Assembly: GCA_019456195.1 (NCBI GenBank)
Contig: VRUK01000002.1
Span: 1-64,000, forward strand
Length of the DNA stretch: 64,000 bases
Direction: 5' to 3'
From: Planctomycetota bacterium
GTDB lineage: Bacteria > Planctomycetota > Phycisphaerae > Sedimentisphaerales > Anaerobacaceae
Below are positions 36,227-45,022 of the stretch, in pieces. Position 1 is the first letter of the stretch; every line of letters starts with the position of its first letter. A program made the position numbers and the translations under genes. A model generated the notes under the pieces. It saw only the letters and a list, made by a program, of their open reading frames with translations, searched no databases and was not told the DNA's origin.

Positions 36227-37342
36227 ATGGCTCGTCGTTCTCGTCGTTCTCGTCGTCCGCGAAACAGACGAAGACCCCAGCAACGCTGGAGGTATATCGT
36301 TCTGGTTTTGCTTATCGTTGGTGTGGTTATTGCTGTTAAATATGGTTTTTTCGGTAAAGACTCAAGTCCGGATGATGTTAACGGTGACACACTTGAATCC
36401 AAAATACCCGAAGTGATGGAAAAAGAGCTGGAGGTGGCTAAGGTGCCGGAACCGGAACCACTGCCGGAACCGATACCGGAGCCGATACCGGAGCCAGAGC
36501 CAAAATTGCCGGTAGTTGATACGAAACCGGATTTGCCTGACATCGCACCTTTGCGGGATTTTGCGCCTAATTCGGAAGCTGCAGCGCTGATTGCCGAAGC
36601 CACGGCCTTGCTCAGAGAAAAGCCAGAGAGGATTATAGAGGCCCGTACAAAGTTGACCGAGGCGTTTAGAATGCCTTTGAATAAACAGCAGCGGGCATTT
36701 GTGAAGGAGCAACTGACTGATCTTGCCGATAAATGGCTGTTCGGCAAGACTATTTATCCTGATGACAAGCTTTGCGGCAGTTACAAGGTCAAGTCGGGTG
36801 ATTTACTTTCTACGATTGCCAAGAAGTATAAAGTCCCCTGGGAAATTCTTTTGGGAATTAACAAAATCATCAGGCCCGAAGTACTGCGGGCCGGTGATAC
36901 GATCAAAGTCGTCAATGGTCCGTTCCATGCCAGAGTGGATCGTTCGTCTTTTATTATGGATTTGTATCTTCAGGACAAAACGTTTGTTCGTAGTTTTCGT
37001 ATTGGTCTCGGCAAGCCCGGACGTGATACACCAACCGGTCTCTGGCGGGTCAGGTCTTCTGGAGTGGGAAAGCTCATCAAACCACCATGGCCGGACCCGG
37101 ACACAGGCAAAATGTATTATGCCGAGGATCCAGCATATCCTTTGGGTTCAAGATGGATAGGACTGGATGGTCTCGAAGGAAACGCCAAAGGCAGGACTGG
37201 TTTTGGTATTCACGGCACAAAGGACCCGGAACAAATAGGCAAGGCGGATTCACGAGGATGTATTAGAATGTATAACGGCCAGGTGAAACTGGTATATGAC
37301 CTGTTGGTGGAGGGGATTTCAACAGTGAGAGTAGTGGAATAA
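36227..37342 (+). CDS. Membrane-anchored LysM L,D-transpeptidase (YkuD family)
   Basis: 371 residues. An arginine-rich cytoplasmic start (ARRSRRSRRPRNRRR) leads into one membrane helix (about 22-42). A Pro/Glu repeat (PEPEPLPEPIPEPIPEPEP, near 75-95) acts as a spacer. A helical piece follows, then a LysM motif near 182-225 (YKVKSGDLLSTIAKKYKV) and a YkuD catalytic domain with HGTKDPEQIGKADSRGCIRM, holding the catalytic His and Cys. L,D-transpeptidases make 3-3 cross-links or attach proteins to peptidoglycan in the periplasm. AAAGGAG precedes the ATG. It follows the cyclo-ligase gene by 17 nt. Confidence 0.92.
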   Translation: MARRSRRSRRPRNRRRPQQRWRYIVLVLLIVGVVIAVKYGFFGKDSSPDDVNGDTLESKIPEVMEKELEVAKVPEPEPLPEPIPEPIPEPEPKLPVVDTKPDLPDIAPLRDFAPNSEAAALIAEATALLREKPERIIEARTKLTEAFRMPLNKQQRAFVKEQLTDLADKWLFGKTIYPDDKLCGSYKVKSGDLLSTIAKKYKVPWEILLGINKIIRPEVLRAGDTIKVVNGPFHARVDRSSFIMDLYLQDKTFVRSFRIGLGKPGRDTPTGLWRVRSSGVGKLIKPPWPDPDTGKMYYAEDPAYPLGSRWIGLDGLEGNAKGRTGFGIHGTKDPEQIGKADSRGCIRMYNGQVKLVYDLLVEGISTVRVVE

Positions 37343-37362
37343 GGTATTATTTTCAAGCTAAA

Positions 37363-38373
37363 TCACAAGATGAGGGTCTGAGACGAGAGAGTGTTTTTCG
37401 ACCGTCTCGTTGAAGCAACAGGCGTTTTTGTCTTTTGTTTTTGCCCCTTTAGTGTATTTCTTTCCCAGAATACACCATCGCTGTAGCCTTGAATTGTCAT
37501 ATCAAGCTCTGCTAAGTGCAGGCGTTTTGCGGCGAGCAGACAATATTCGGTTTCAATCTCAAGGCCAAGGAATTTACGATTTAGCTTTTTAGCCGCAACA
37601 AGACTGCTGCCGACGCCCATAAAGGGGTCGAATACAAAGTCGTTTTCATTTGTGCTTGCCAGGATCAATTTTGCTAACAGCTTTTCGGGCTTTTGTGTCG
37701 GGTGGTCTGTGTTCTCCGGCATTGACCAGAAAGGCACAGTTATATCATTCCATAAATTTGACGGATGCGTGAGACGAAATTGGCCGTCGGATGTATTAAG
37801 CCAGTCTTTTGGTTCGCCGTTTGTGTCGGTGTACGGTGCGAGCACTCTGCGTTTTAGCTTTATATTTTCAACATTGAATACATAATCGTCAGAGACAGTG
37901 GCGAACCAAATATCCTCCGAGGCGTTTTTGAAGTTTCTTTTTGCGCCTCTGCCTTTTTCCCTTTCCCAGGTTATTCGATTTCTTACTTTAAGCAGCTTAT
38001 CCAGAACAAGATGGACCGCTGTTGACGAATACCACTCAGAACAAACATAGACCGAGGCCGTGTTTTTAAGTGTGGGTAGCAGTTTGACCATCAGCTTTTC
38101 GAGCCATTCGGCGTACCTGGCAATGCTCTTTTTTCTAAAGGTGGTTGAGTTGAAAGTTTTTGTAAGATTGTAGGGTGGGTCCACTATAAGCAGGTCAACA
38201 AACTTCTCCGGAAGGAAAGTAAGTGCTTCAAAAGTATCCTGGTTTACTATTGTATTTTTGAAAGTATTTACAACAGCAGGTTTGGAAATGTGAATTAAAT
38301 CCTTGCTGTAACGTTCTGTTTCACCGCAGTTGAGTGTTAATGTACGATTTCTTTGTGCCCGGACCTTATTCAC
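37363..38373 (-). CDS. Beta-class site-specific DNA methyltransferase (N6-adenine or N4-cytosine)
   Basis: 336 residues from a GTG at 38373 with GGA 8 nt upstream; a stop codon lies seven codons further up, so no better start exists. The catalytic motif DPPYNL is at 65-70 and the AdoMet-binding motif DPFMGVGSS near 249-257, with HPTQKPE (224-230) just before it. This order is the beta class. The C-terminus is basic. No restriction enzyme gene is adjacent, so it may be an orphan methylase. It is last in a minus-strand run with the HEPN/MNT genes, 24 nt after HEPN. Target sequence unknown. Confidence 0.88.
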   Translation of the reverse strand: MNKVRAQRNRTLTLNCGETERYSKDLIHISKPAVVNTFKNTIVNQDTFEALTFLPEKFVDLLIVDPPYNLTKTFNSTTFRKKSIARYAEWLEKLMVKLLPTLKNTASVYVCSEWYSSTAVHLVLDKLLKVRNRITWEREKGRGAKRNFKNASEDIWFATVSDDYVFNVENIKLKRRVLAPYTDTNGEPKDWLNTSDGQFRLTHPSNLWNDITVPFWSMPENTDHPTQKPEKLLAKLILASTNENDFVFDPFMGVGSSLVAAKKLNRKFLGLEIETEYCLLAAKRLHLAELDMTIQGYSDGVFWERNTLKGQKQKTKTPVASTRRSKNTLSSQTLIL

Positions 38374-38397
38374 AACGATAATCCAACCATCTCATAT

Positions 38398-38811
38398 TTA
38401 AGTGACATTATCTTTTTGCTGTTGGATAATTCTTTCCGCCCATAGAACAACCGTTTCTGCTAATCGTGCCGTCTCTTTGTATTCTTCTTCATTAACAGGC
38501 TCAAAGTCACCAGGATAACGGCTTGTAACGGCATAGTCGCTAAGACTTGCTGCATCTTCTATTTCCCGTGGCGCAAGGATCTCTTGCGGCAAAAGGTCAA
38601 GGAGTGTTCTGATATTGTGAGTTTTCGGAGGTGGAACGCCTTTGGCAATAAGTACCGCTTTCAGAGCTTTTTCTGCCGCCTGTTGAGCATGAAAGCAGAG
38701 TCCTTCAAATAAAACCTCATCTGGCCGGACTATGCGAGCAAGCTCTAAATCGCTGCGAGCATAACGTAACCAGTCAGCAGGGCTTCCTGAAAAATGACCC
38801 TCATGCGGCAT
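38398..38811 (-). CDS. HEPN-domain protein (toxin partner of MNT)
   Basis: 137 residues, all helical. The HEPN pattern is visible: DWLRYARSDLELARIV, CFHAQQAAEKALKAVLI, HNIRTLLDLL, and SDYAVTSRYPGD. In HEPN/MNT modules this protein is usually the RNase-type toxin, blocked by AMPylation by the MNT partner. The classical R-x4-6-H catalytic motif is not obvious here, so activity is uncertain. The start codon lies inside the end of the MNT gene (11-nt overlap), typical of such pairs. Confidence 0.85.
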   Translation of the reverse strand: MPHEGHFSGSPADWLRYARSDLELARIVRPDEVLFEGLCFHAQQAAEKALKAVLIAKGVPPPKTHNIRTLLDLLPQEILAPREIEDAASLSDYAVTSRYPGDFEPVNEEEYKETARLAETVVLWAERIIQQQKDNVT

Positions 38812-39118
38812 ATATTTCTTTTCCTTCTTTTAGAACAGTTCGATAAATTAAGCCGATATTATCTTTATGTTTTTCTAAAGTACTTGGTGTTGACACTAAA
38901 ACATCAAAAGGAACCCCTAATCCTCTAATTTGCCGATATAACAGTTGTGCAGTTCGTCGGCAATGAACACCTTCGGGCATCACGACCAGAACATCAATGT
39001 CGCTTTCTGGATTTGCATTGTCTCGGGCGTATGAACCAAAAAGAATTATCTTTAGCGGGTGTACAGCTTCAACGATTTTTTGTACAAGTGATTCAATCAC
39101 TTTAGGATTGGGCAGCAT
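38801..39118 (-). CDS. MNT-type minimal nucleotidyltransferase (antitoxin partner)
   Basis: 105 residues from ATG 39118, with TTGAGG 6 nt upstream; a TTG four codons earlier is rejected. The nucleotidyltransferase motif GSYARDNANPESDIDVLV (GS-x9-DxD) is near residues 27-44, with a third acidic position in PFDVLV. Such proteins AMPylate and silence a HEPN toxin. The gene follows clpX by 32 nt. A perfect hairpin covers its ribosome-binding site (listed separately). The HEPN gene overlaps its end. Confidence 0.88.
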   Translation of the reverse strand: MLPNPKVIESLVQKIVEAVHPLKIILFGSYARDNANPESDIDVLVVMPEGVHCRRTAQLLYRQIRGLGVPFDVLVSTPSTLEKHKDNIGLIYRTVLKEGKEIYAA

Positions 39119-39125
39119 ATTTAAC

Positions 39126-39145
39126 CTCAAATCTAATCATTTGAG
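39126..39145 (-). promoter_or_regulatory. Hairpin over the MNT ribosome-binding site
   Basis: On the minus strand CTCAAAT, a 6-nt loop GATTAG, then ATTTGAG, with the next G completing the GAGG of the Shine-Dalgarno. The 7-bp stem is perfect and starts 5 nt after the clpX stop codon. Pairing would hide the MNT ribosome-binding site. On the plus strand the stem is followed by six T residues, so it could also be a terminator for antisense transcripts. Confidence 0.55.
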
Positions 39146-39150
39146 CTTTT

Positions 39151-40422
39151 TTAGGCCGATTCTTTTTTTGTTGTTTGTTTTGCTGTTAACAGTTCGGCTT
39201 TGCCATCGACAATATCACGGTTGATTACATATTTTACGGGCTTTGGTTCATCTGGCAGTTGGTACATAAGGTCAATCATCAATTCCTCTGTGATTGCTCG
39301 CAATGCCCGGGCGCCGGTGTCACGCTTGAGGGCTTTCTGAGCCAGGGCGTGCAGGCCGTCTTCTGTAAACTCCAGCTCGGCGTTTTCCATCTGGAAAAAT
39401 TTTTGATACTGCTTGCAGAGCGCATTCTTCGGTTGAGTCAGAATATCTATGAGCGCATTTTCATCGAGAGTTGTAAGAGTAGTAATTACAGGAAGCCGGC
39501 CCACCATTTCAGGAATCATTCCATACTCGATAATATCCTCCGGTACCACCTGCTGCAATATGTCGCTGTACTCGGCTTTTTCATCGGTTCTGCCGGCCAG
39601 CTCGGAATCGAATCCAATCATCTTTTTGCCGAGCCGCTTTTTGATAATATTTTCCAGGCCTACAAAGGTTCCGCCGCATATAAAAAGTATCTGCGTGGTG
39701 TCGATTTGTATGTACGACTGCTCGGGGTGTTTTCTGCCGCCCTGGGGCGGGATGTTTGCGGTGGTACCTTCGAGCATTTTTAACAGGGCCTGCTGGACGC
39801 CTTCCCCCGAGACGTCACGTGTGATTGAGACGTTCTGAGAGGTTTTACCGACCTTATCTATTTCATCGATATAGACGATTCCACGTTGCGCCGTTTCGAT
39901 GTCGTAGTCTGCGGCCTGGAGTAATCGAAGCAAAAAGTTTTCAACATCTTCGCCGACGTATCCGGCTTCGGTAACTGTCGTCGCGTCGCATATTGCGAAG
40001 GGCACTTCCAGTTTATTTGCAAGTGTTTTGGCAAGAAGGGTTTTGCCGGAACCGGTCGGGCCGATTAAAAGAACATTGGATTTGTCTATCTCTATATCAC
40101 TGTCATTGCTGTCCTTGTGCATAAGCCGTTTGTAGTGGTTATGGACAGCGACTGAAAGATATTTTTTGGCATGTTCCTGGCCGATTACGTACTGGTCCAG
40201 ATATTCTTTTATTGTTCTCGGTTTGGGCATTTCTTCAAGACTAGCGCCCCCTATACTGGTTCGCTTGCGGTTTTGCCGGATGATGTTATGGCACAGTTCA
40301 ACACATTCCGGACAAATATAGACTTTGCTGGGGCCTTCTATCAGCGTGTCAGACTGAGTTGCCGCTCTGCCGCAGAAACTGCAGATTGTCTTGTTTTTTT
40401 TCGTATTTGATTGCTTGCCCAT
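39151..40422 (-). CDS. clpX: ATP-dependent Clp protease ATP-binding subunit ClpX
   Basis: AAA+ unfoldase that feeds proteins to ClpP. 423 residues with all family parts: N-terminal zinc finger (Cys14, Cys17, Cys37, Cys40), Walker A GPTGSGKT at 121-128, Walker B region [13 protein letters not shown], the pore-loop GYVGED, sensor region, and the C-terminal domain with [21 protein letters not shown]. clpP is not beside it in this window, which is unusual. It is followed at once by the MNT/HEPN pair on the same strand. Confidence 0.96.
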   Translation of the reverse strand: MGKQSNTKKNKTICSFCGRAATQSDTLIEGPSKVYICPECVELCHNIIRQNRKRTSIGGASLEEMPKPRTIKEYLDQYVIGQEHAKKYLSVAVHNHYKRLMHKDSNDSDIEIDKSNVLLIGPTGSGKTLLAKTLANKLEVPFAICDATTVTEAGYVGEDVENFLLRLLQAADYDIETAQRGIVYIDEIDKVGKTSQNVSITRDVSGEGVQQALLKMLEGTTANIPPQGGRKHPEQSYIQIDTTQILFICGGTFVGLENIIKKRLGKKMIGFDSELAGRTDEKAEYSDILQQVVPEDIIEYGMIPEMVGRLPVITTLTTLDENALIDILTQPKNALCKQYQKFFQMENAELEFTEDGLHALAQKALKRDTGARALRAITEELMIDLMYQLPDEPKPVKYVINRDIVDGKAELLTAKQTTKKESA

Positions 40423-40537
40423 TTTAGCTTCCCAATCTTAGTTTAAATCTTATTCTGTTCCTTACTTTAGACATTGTATCTCATGGTGGATATTTATGCA
40501 AGTTTTTACGAAACCTTTGGTGTTGTCCGGGCCGTCT

Positions 40538-42163
40538 TTATTTGGCATTTTTGCCGGTCAGTTGACTTTTTTTGAGAGAAAACGTGTAGATGACCTCGTT
40601 ATCGATGCTGATTATTTTATAGGTTACCTGCGGGTCGGGTATAGAAGTATCAAACTGGAGCCGTCCGAATGAGCATTTCTTGTTGTAGCCGAATAAAGAG
40701 CCGGGCATTACTTTGTGTGTGTGGATGTTAGTCAGTCTTGAACTCTCGAACTCATACAGCGGATACCCGTCCGGCCTTTCAATCTTCCAGATGTCGGAGC
40801 GATGGCGATCGGCTGAGATGAGTATTACTCCGTCAATATTGTTGGATGCAAGAAAGGAAAAAATCTGCTCTCGTTCTGTTTTATAACCCTGCCATGGGTC
40901 TCGACTGCCAGGCTTGGCGCCATAAGACCAGGGCACGGGCGAAGCGAGAACTTTGAAAGTTGCCTTGGAGGACTTCAATTTTTTAAACAGCCATTTTTTT
41001 TGGGCATCGCCGAGCATCGAGGGATTCGTAACCTTGGATTTGGTACGATAATAGCGGCTATCCAGCATAAAGAAATCGACATCGCCGATAGAAAAATCAA
41101 ACCAGCAGCCCGGTTGATTTTCCCCTCCCCCATAGTAAGGATTGACCCAGTTGTTGGCAAATGTGCGCCAGACAGGAATCTTCCAGTAGGGTTTGAGGAT
41201 TTCCGGTCCGCCACCGGCGTCGTTGGTTGTGAAGTCGTGGTCGTCCCAGATGGCATAAATGGCTGCCGATGCGGCAAAATCCCGGAATTCGAGACGTGAC
41301 TGACGCCGGTAATAGCAATATTGCTGGACGCCCTGTCTTGTAGGATTATCGATATATACGTTGTCGCCGAGTAAGAGAAATGCACGCAGATTGTGAGAGG
41401 TAATCGTATCCCACATTCTTTCGTACTGTGGAGTGTAGCCCGCCCCGCCGCCGAAGCCAATCCAAAATTTACTTTGGGCCCCTGAAGCTGGAAAAGTGCG
41501 GAAAGCCCACTGTCTCGGTTGAATCCTGCCATCCACCAGTAGTTTGTAGGAGTAGCGGGTATCGGGTTTTAAGCCCCTGACTGCAAGCACGGCTGTAAAG
41601 TCTTTTTCTTTGGCTGTCTTGACGATGGTCGAGCTGATAGGCGACCTCGCCGTTCGTGATGTTCCGATGAGGATTTGTACGGGCACTTCGTTGGCTGTGC
41701 GCACCCAGAACTTTGCGCTGGTATCAGTAACGCACCCGAGCATAGGCCCGTGCAGGAGTTCGACGTTATGTTTTTGAGCCAGTGCCTTAAACTCAGCGCT
41801 GTTGGTCAGAGGTCTTAACAAATCTCTCGGGCCTGCGAGGAAACGGCTGAATTGAAGTCCATCATTGAGGGCTTTATTCACGTATGCCAGAGTTGTGGTT
41901 ATATTATTTTTTTGAGAGTAGGCCACTGCAAGGCCATACATGGATTCGAGGTCTTTGGGGTGTTCGCTAAGATAGTCCTCGAAGTGCTTTATTGCGGCGT
42001 CATACTCACCGTCAACGATTTGTGAAATTGCATCTCTGCTTAACTTCTTGTATTGCTCCTGGGCACAGGTGGCAGGGACAAGAAATAATAACATCAGCAG
42101 ACACATAAGCGACAATAGCCAGCTTTTATTCGCTGCTTTGTGTAGCAGACCTTGACGATTCAT
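40538..42163 (-). CDS. PhoD-like exported phosphatase with N-terminal TPR segment
   Basis: 541 residues; GGAGG precedes the ATG. A signal peptide (residues about 1-34, ending TCAQ) is followed by a short TPR-like stretch (DGEYDAAIKHFEDYLSEHPKDLESMYGLAVAY). An Fn3-like PhoD N-terminal domain begins at LLHGPMLGCVTDTSAKFWVRT. The metallophosphatase core has LLLGDNVYIDN, IWDDHDFTTNDAGG, FFMLDSRYYR and ISADRHRSD. PhoD enzymes are Ca/Fe-dependent alkaline phosphatases/phosphodiesterases. The TPR piece is an addition. It lies 39 nt after korC on the same strand. Confidence 0.85.
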   Translation of the reverse strand: MNRQGLLHKAANKSWLLSLMCLLMLLFLVPATCAQEQYKKLSRDAISQIVDGEYDAAIKHFEDYLSEHPKDLESMYGLAVAYSQKNNITTTLAYVNKALNDGLQFSRFLAGPRDLLRPLTNSAEFKALAQKHNVELLHGPMLGCVTDTSAKFWVRTANEVPVQILIGTSRTARSPISSTIVKTAKEKDFTAVLAVRGLKPDTRYSYKLLVDGRIQPRQWAFRTFPASGAQSKFWIGFGGGAGYTPQYERMWDTITSHNLRAFLLLGDNVYIDNPTRQGVQQYCYYRRQSRLEFRDFAASAAIYAIWDDHDFTTNDAGGGPEILKPYWKIPVWRTFANNWVNPYYGGGENQPGCWFDFSIGDVDFFMLDSRYYRTKSKVTNPSMLGDAQKKWLFKKLKSSKATFKVLASPVPWSYGAKPGSRDPWQGYKTEREQIFSFLASNNIDGVILISADRHRSDIWKIERPDGYPLYEFESSRLTNIHTHKVMPGSLFGYNKKCSFGRLQFDTSIPDPQVTYKIISIDNEVIYTFSLKKSQLTGKNAK

Positions 42164-42202
42164 TGTATTCCTCCGACTTATATTTTTCTGTGTCTTGTTT
42201 AC

Positions 42203-42772
42203 TCAAACCTTGCAGCATGATTTGGTAAATTCGGCGCCGCATTGCAGGGCTTTGATATTTACCGGCAAAGTTTTATGGTATCGTTTGGCAAGTACATTAG
42301 GCAAAGCTTGTGCGGCCTGGTCGGCTGTGAGGTATTCCCGTTTTTGCAAGTACGCACCCAAAGCTACCATATTGGCGCTTTTCTGACTGCCTAATTCAAC
42401 AGCCAATTCGTCGGCAGGGATGGAAATTATCTCGATTGTCTCGTTCAGTTGCGGTGCAGTATCAATCAGGGAGCTGTTCATTATTAGCAGGCCGTGGTTT
42501 TTAAGACGCGGGCCGAATTTATTCAGTGAGGCCTTGTTCATTACAATTAATGAATCGGGTTTTGCGACCACCGGACAGGCGATTTTTGTCTCTGAAATAA
42601 TCACCATACAATTAGCGGTGCCGCCTCGAACCTCGGCGCCGTAAGAGGGCATATATGTTACCTCTTTGCCGCTCTGCATACCGGTCTGCGCCAACAGTTT
42701 GCCCGTTAGCATAATACCCTGACCGCCGAAACCGGCAATGATAATCTCTTCATAAAAACCGTTTGCTGTCAT
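42203..42772 (-). CDS. korC: 2-oxoacid:ferredoxin oxidoreductase, gamma subunit
   Basis: 189 residues. The N-terminal IIIAGFGGQGIMLTGKLLAQ motif and the later ATYMPSYGAEVRGGTANCMV-like segment (here VTYMPSYGAEVRGG) are diagnostic of the gamma domain. Last gene of a korDABC operon. Two nucleotides separate it from korB. The complex oxidises a 2-oxoacid with CoA, reducing ferredoxin, in the cytoplasm of anaerobes. Confidence 0.9.
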   Translation of the reverse strand: MTANGFYEEIIIAGFGGQGIMLTGKLLAQTGMQSGKEVTYMPSYGAEVRGGTANCMVIISETKIACPVVAKPDSLIVMNKASLNKFGPRLKNHGLLIMNSSLIDTAPQLNETIEIISIPADELAVELGSQKSANMVALGAYLQKREYLTADQAAQALPNVLAKRYHKTLPVNIKALQCGAEFTKSCCKV

Positions 42773-42774
42773 TA

Positions 42775-43509
42775 TTAGCCCTTCAATCGGCCCAAAGGAA
42801 AAACCTTTGTCATTTCATTATCGATCCATTTTGTCGCTTCAACCGGGCTCATTCGCCAGTATGTCGGGCACGTGCTGAGCAGCTCAACAAGCGAAAGACC
42901 ATGGGCTTTGTTTATCTGAAGCTCAAAAGCGTGCTTCAGGGCTTTTTTGGCCTTGCGTATATTAGGAGGCGTGCTGAGTGCGCATCGCTCGATATAACTT
43001 ACACCCGGCAGTACGGCCAACAGTTCTGAGACACAGAGAGGATAACCCTCTTCGATAACGTTCCTGCCTTTAGGTGTTGTCGCTGTTATCTGGTCAGCCA
43101 TTGTTGTCGGAGCCATTTGTCCCCCGGTCATCCCGAAGACGGCGTTGTTAATGAATATGACCGTTATTTGTTCGCCACGATGTCCGGCGTGCAGAATCTC
43201 ACCCGCACCTATACTCGCCAGGTCACCGTCGCCCTGATAGGAGAAAATTATTTTATCCGGATTTGTCCTTTTCATACCCGTCGCAACGGCCGGCGCTCTG
43301 CCGTGCGCAACCTCTACCATATCGATATCAAGGTAATCATAGGCCAGCACGGCGCAACCTACGGGTGCTATGCCGATAGTGCTGCCGCGGATGCCGAGTT
43401 CATCGATGACCTCCGCGATCAATCGGTGAGCTATTCCGTGTCCGCATCCGGGGCAATAATGTGTCGGACAATCTTTGAGAGTAGGTGTTCTTTGAAATAC
43501 TGTTTTCAT
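42775..43509 (-). CDS. korB: 2-oxoacid:ferredoxin oxidoreductase, beta (thiamine diphosphate) subunit
   Basis: 244 residues. Contains the CPGCGHGIAHRLIAEVID N-terminal region, the thiamine diphosphate site QGDGDLASIGAGEILHAG followed by NNAVFGMTGGQMAPTT, and SYIERCALSTP. It fits the 2-oxoglutarate (Kor) or branched-chain (Vor) type rather than pyruvate; the two cannot be separated here by eye. Three nucleotides lie between it and korA. Confidence 0.9.
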   Translation of the reverse strand: MKTVFQRTPTLKDCPTHYCPGCGHGIAHRLIAEVIDELGIRGSTIGIAPVGCAVLAYDYLDIDMVEVAHGRAPAVATGMKRTNPDKIIFSYQGDGDLASIGAGEILHAGHRGEQITVIFINNAVFGMTGGQMAPTTMADQITATTPKGRNVIEEGYPLCVSELLAVLPGVSYIERCALSTPPNIRKAKKALKHAFELQINKAHGLSLVELLSTCPTYWRMSPVEATKWIDNEMTKVFPLGRLKG

Positions 43510-43512
43510 GTT

Positions 43513-44613
43513 TTAGTCTTTAATTTCGTGGTTTAAGGTCAATTGCCTTATTTTATCGAGAATCTCATCAACAGTAGGTACTCCGCCGCCCGGTCTGCCG
43601 TAAAATACTACCGGAGCTTTTCCAGCCACGGCAAGTTTTACATCCTCGACCATTTGGCCGGTACTCATTTCAACGGTCAGGAACAGCCGAAATTCGTCAG
43701 CCGCTTTGCTGATTTGCTCTGTTGGAAATGGCCACAGGGTGACAGGGCGTATCCAGCCGACCTTGATTCCTTCTTCTCTTGCCCGGGTTACTGCGCCGCT
43801 GACGATTCTTGCTGCGACGCCGTATGCGACGACGATGATTTCGGCGTCGTCAACCTCGTATTGCTCGCAGAGAACTTCATTTTTTTGGATCTGCTTGTAT
43901 TTGTCATCCAACTTAAAGTTTAGATCTTCCAATACTCCCTCGCCGAGCCATAATGAGCGAACGATATTTTGCTCTCTACCTTTGGCACCGGTCAGCGCCC
44001 AGTCTTTGGGCGGCAATTCAGGACTTGGCCTTTTCTTCAAAACAACCGGCTCCATCATCTGGCCCAAAAAACCATCGGCCAGGATCATCGCGGTCATTCG
44101 ATATTTATCAGCAAGTTCGAATGCCAGCGACATACAGTCGGCCATCTCCTGCACACTCGATGGACCAAACACGATGGTTCGGTAGTCACCGTGCCCGCCT
44201 CCTCGGGTGGCCTGAAAATAATCGCTCTGAGATGGTGCAATGTTACCCAGGCCCGGACCTCCCCGCATTACGTTGACCACTACCGCCGGCAGCTCAGCGC
44301 CAGCCAGAAAGCTTATTCCCTCCTGCATTAGACTTATACCGGGACTCGATGAGCTTGTCATAGCTCTTTTGCCGGTCGCCGAAGCTCCGAAAACCATATT
44401 AATTGCCGCTAGCTCGCTTTCGCTCTGTACAAAAACCCGGCCTTCCTCCGGCATTCTGCGGGACATATAAGCGGGAATCTCGTTTTGAGGTGTAATCGGA
44501 TATCCGAAGTAAGCATCGCATCCGGCAAGGATAGCCGCTTCTGCAAGGGCCTCATTGCCGCACATTAAAACCCGCTCTTCTGTACCGATAGAAATTTGCC
44601 CTTTTTCTACCAT
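43513..44613 (-). CDS. korA: 2-oxoacid:ferredoxin oxidoreductase, alpha subunit
   Basis: 366 residues. Pyrimidine-binding domain with GNEALAEAAILAGCDAYFGYPITPQNEI, then SSSSPGISLMQEG and NVMRGGPGLGNIAPSQSDYFQATRGGGHGDY. The C-terminal transketolase-like domain ends near VVFYGRPGGGVPTVDEIL. Close to subunits annotated korA or vorB; specificity for 2-oxoglutarate is inferred from the four-gene order ferredoxin, alpha, beta, gamma. AGGGA precedes the ATG. Confidence 0.9.
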   Translation of the reverse strand: MVEKGQISIGTEERVLMCGNEALAEAAILAGCDAYFGYPITPQNEIPAYMSRRMPEEGRVFVQSESELAAINMVFGASATGKRAMTSSSSPGISLMQEGISFLAGAELPAVVVNVMRGGPGLGNIAPSQSDYFQATRGGGHGDYRTIVFGPSSVQEMADCMSLAFELADKYRMTAMILADGFLGQMMEPVVLKKRPSPELPPKDWALTGAKGREQNIVRSLWLGEGVLEDLNFKLDDKYKQIQKNEVLCEQYEVDDAEIIVVAYGVAARIVSGAVTRAREEGIKVGWIRPVTLWPFPTEQISKAADEFRLFLTVEMSTGQMVEDVKLAVAGKAPVVFYGRPGGGVPTVDEILDKIRQLTLNHEIKD

Positions 44614-44640
44614 ATTCTTGATCCCTGCTTCCGACGGGGC

Positions 44641-44919
44641 TTATACTTTTTCCTTAATTAGACTCAACTTCGGTTTTTTGTCTGGTTCGGCAATTGTCTC
44701 GATTTTGCTGCATTGATTGTGAAATACTTCAATTATGGCTTCCGGACAAATAATGGCACAGGCTCCGCAGCCTGTACAGTCAGTACTATCAGCCTGAGCC
44801 GGGAAGAAACCGTTTTTATTGGATTTTTCGGAGACGATGATGCAGCTCTTCGGACATGCCATTATGCACAAGCCGCAGCCTTTACATCGTTCGATATTAA
44901 TAATAATTTTACCGGCCAT
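44641..44919 (-). CDS. korD: 2-oxoacid:ferredoxin oxidoreductase, ferredoxin-like delta subunit
   Basis: 92 residues with two [4Fe-4S] motifs: CKGCGLCIMACPKSC near 13-27 and CTGCGACAIICPE near 48-60. First gene of the korDABC operon, with a plausible promoter upstream (44966-44994). It carries electrons from the thiamine subunit to free ferredoxin. Confidence 0.92.
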   Translation of the reverse strand: MAGKIIINIERCKGCGLCIMACPKSCIIVSEKSNKNGFFPAQADSTDCTGCGACAIICPEAIIEVFHNQCSKIETIAEPDKKPKLSLIKEKV

Positions 44920-44965
44920 CTGGATAACTACGCGTAAATTGGTCTATTGTTTAATCAATTCGTGG

Positions 44966-44994
44966 ATTCTAACAGGCATTAGAACCATTGTAAA
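44966..44994 (-). promoter_or_regulatory. Promoter of korDABC
   Basis: On the minus strand TTTACA (44994-44989), 17 nt, then TAGAAT (44971-44966). A start near 44959 leaves a leader of about 40 nt. Matches are 5 of 6 and 5 of 6. Confidence 0.5.
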
Positions 44995-45022
44995 GTCAAA
45001 AGGCCATTAAATAGAAGGGTTC

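Noticed and set aside
36178-36747. Minus-strand frame with a Gly/Ser repeat
   Set aside because: The repeat is the complement of the Pro/Glu spacer of the L,D-transpeptidase, so it is a shadow.
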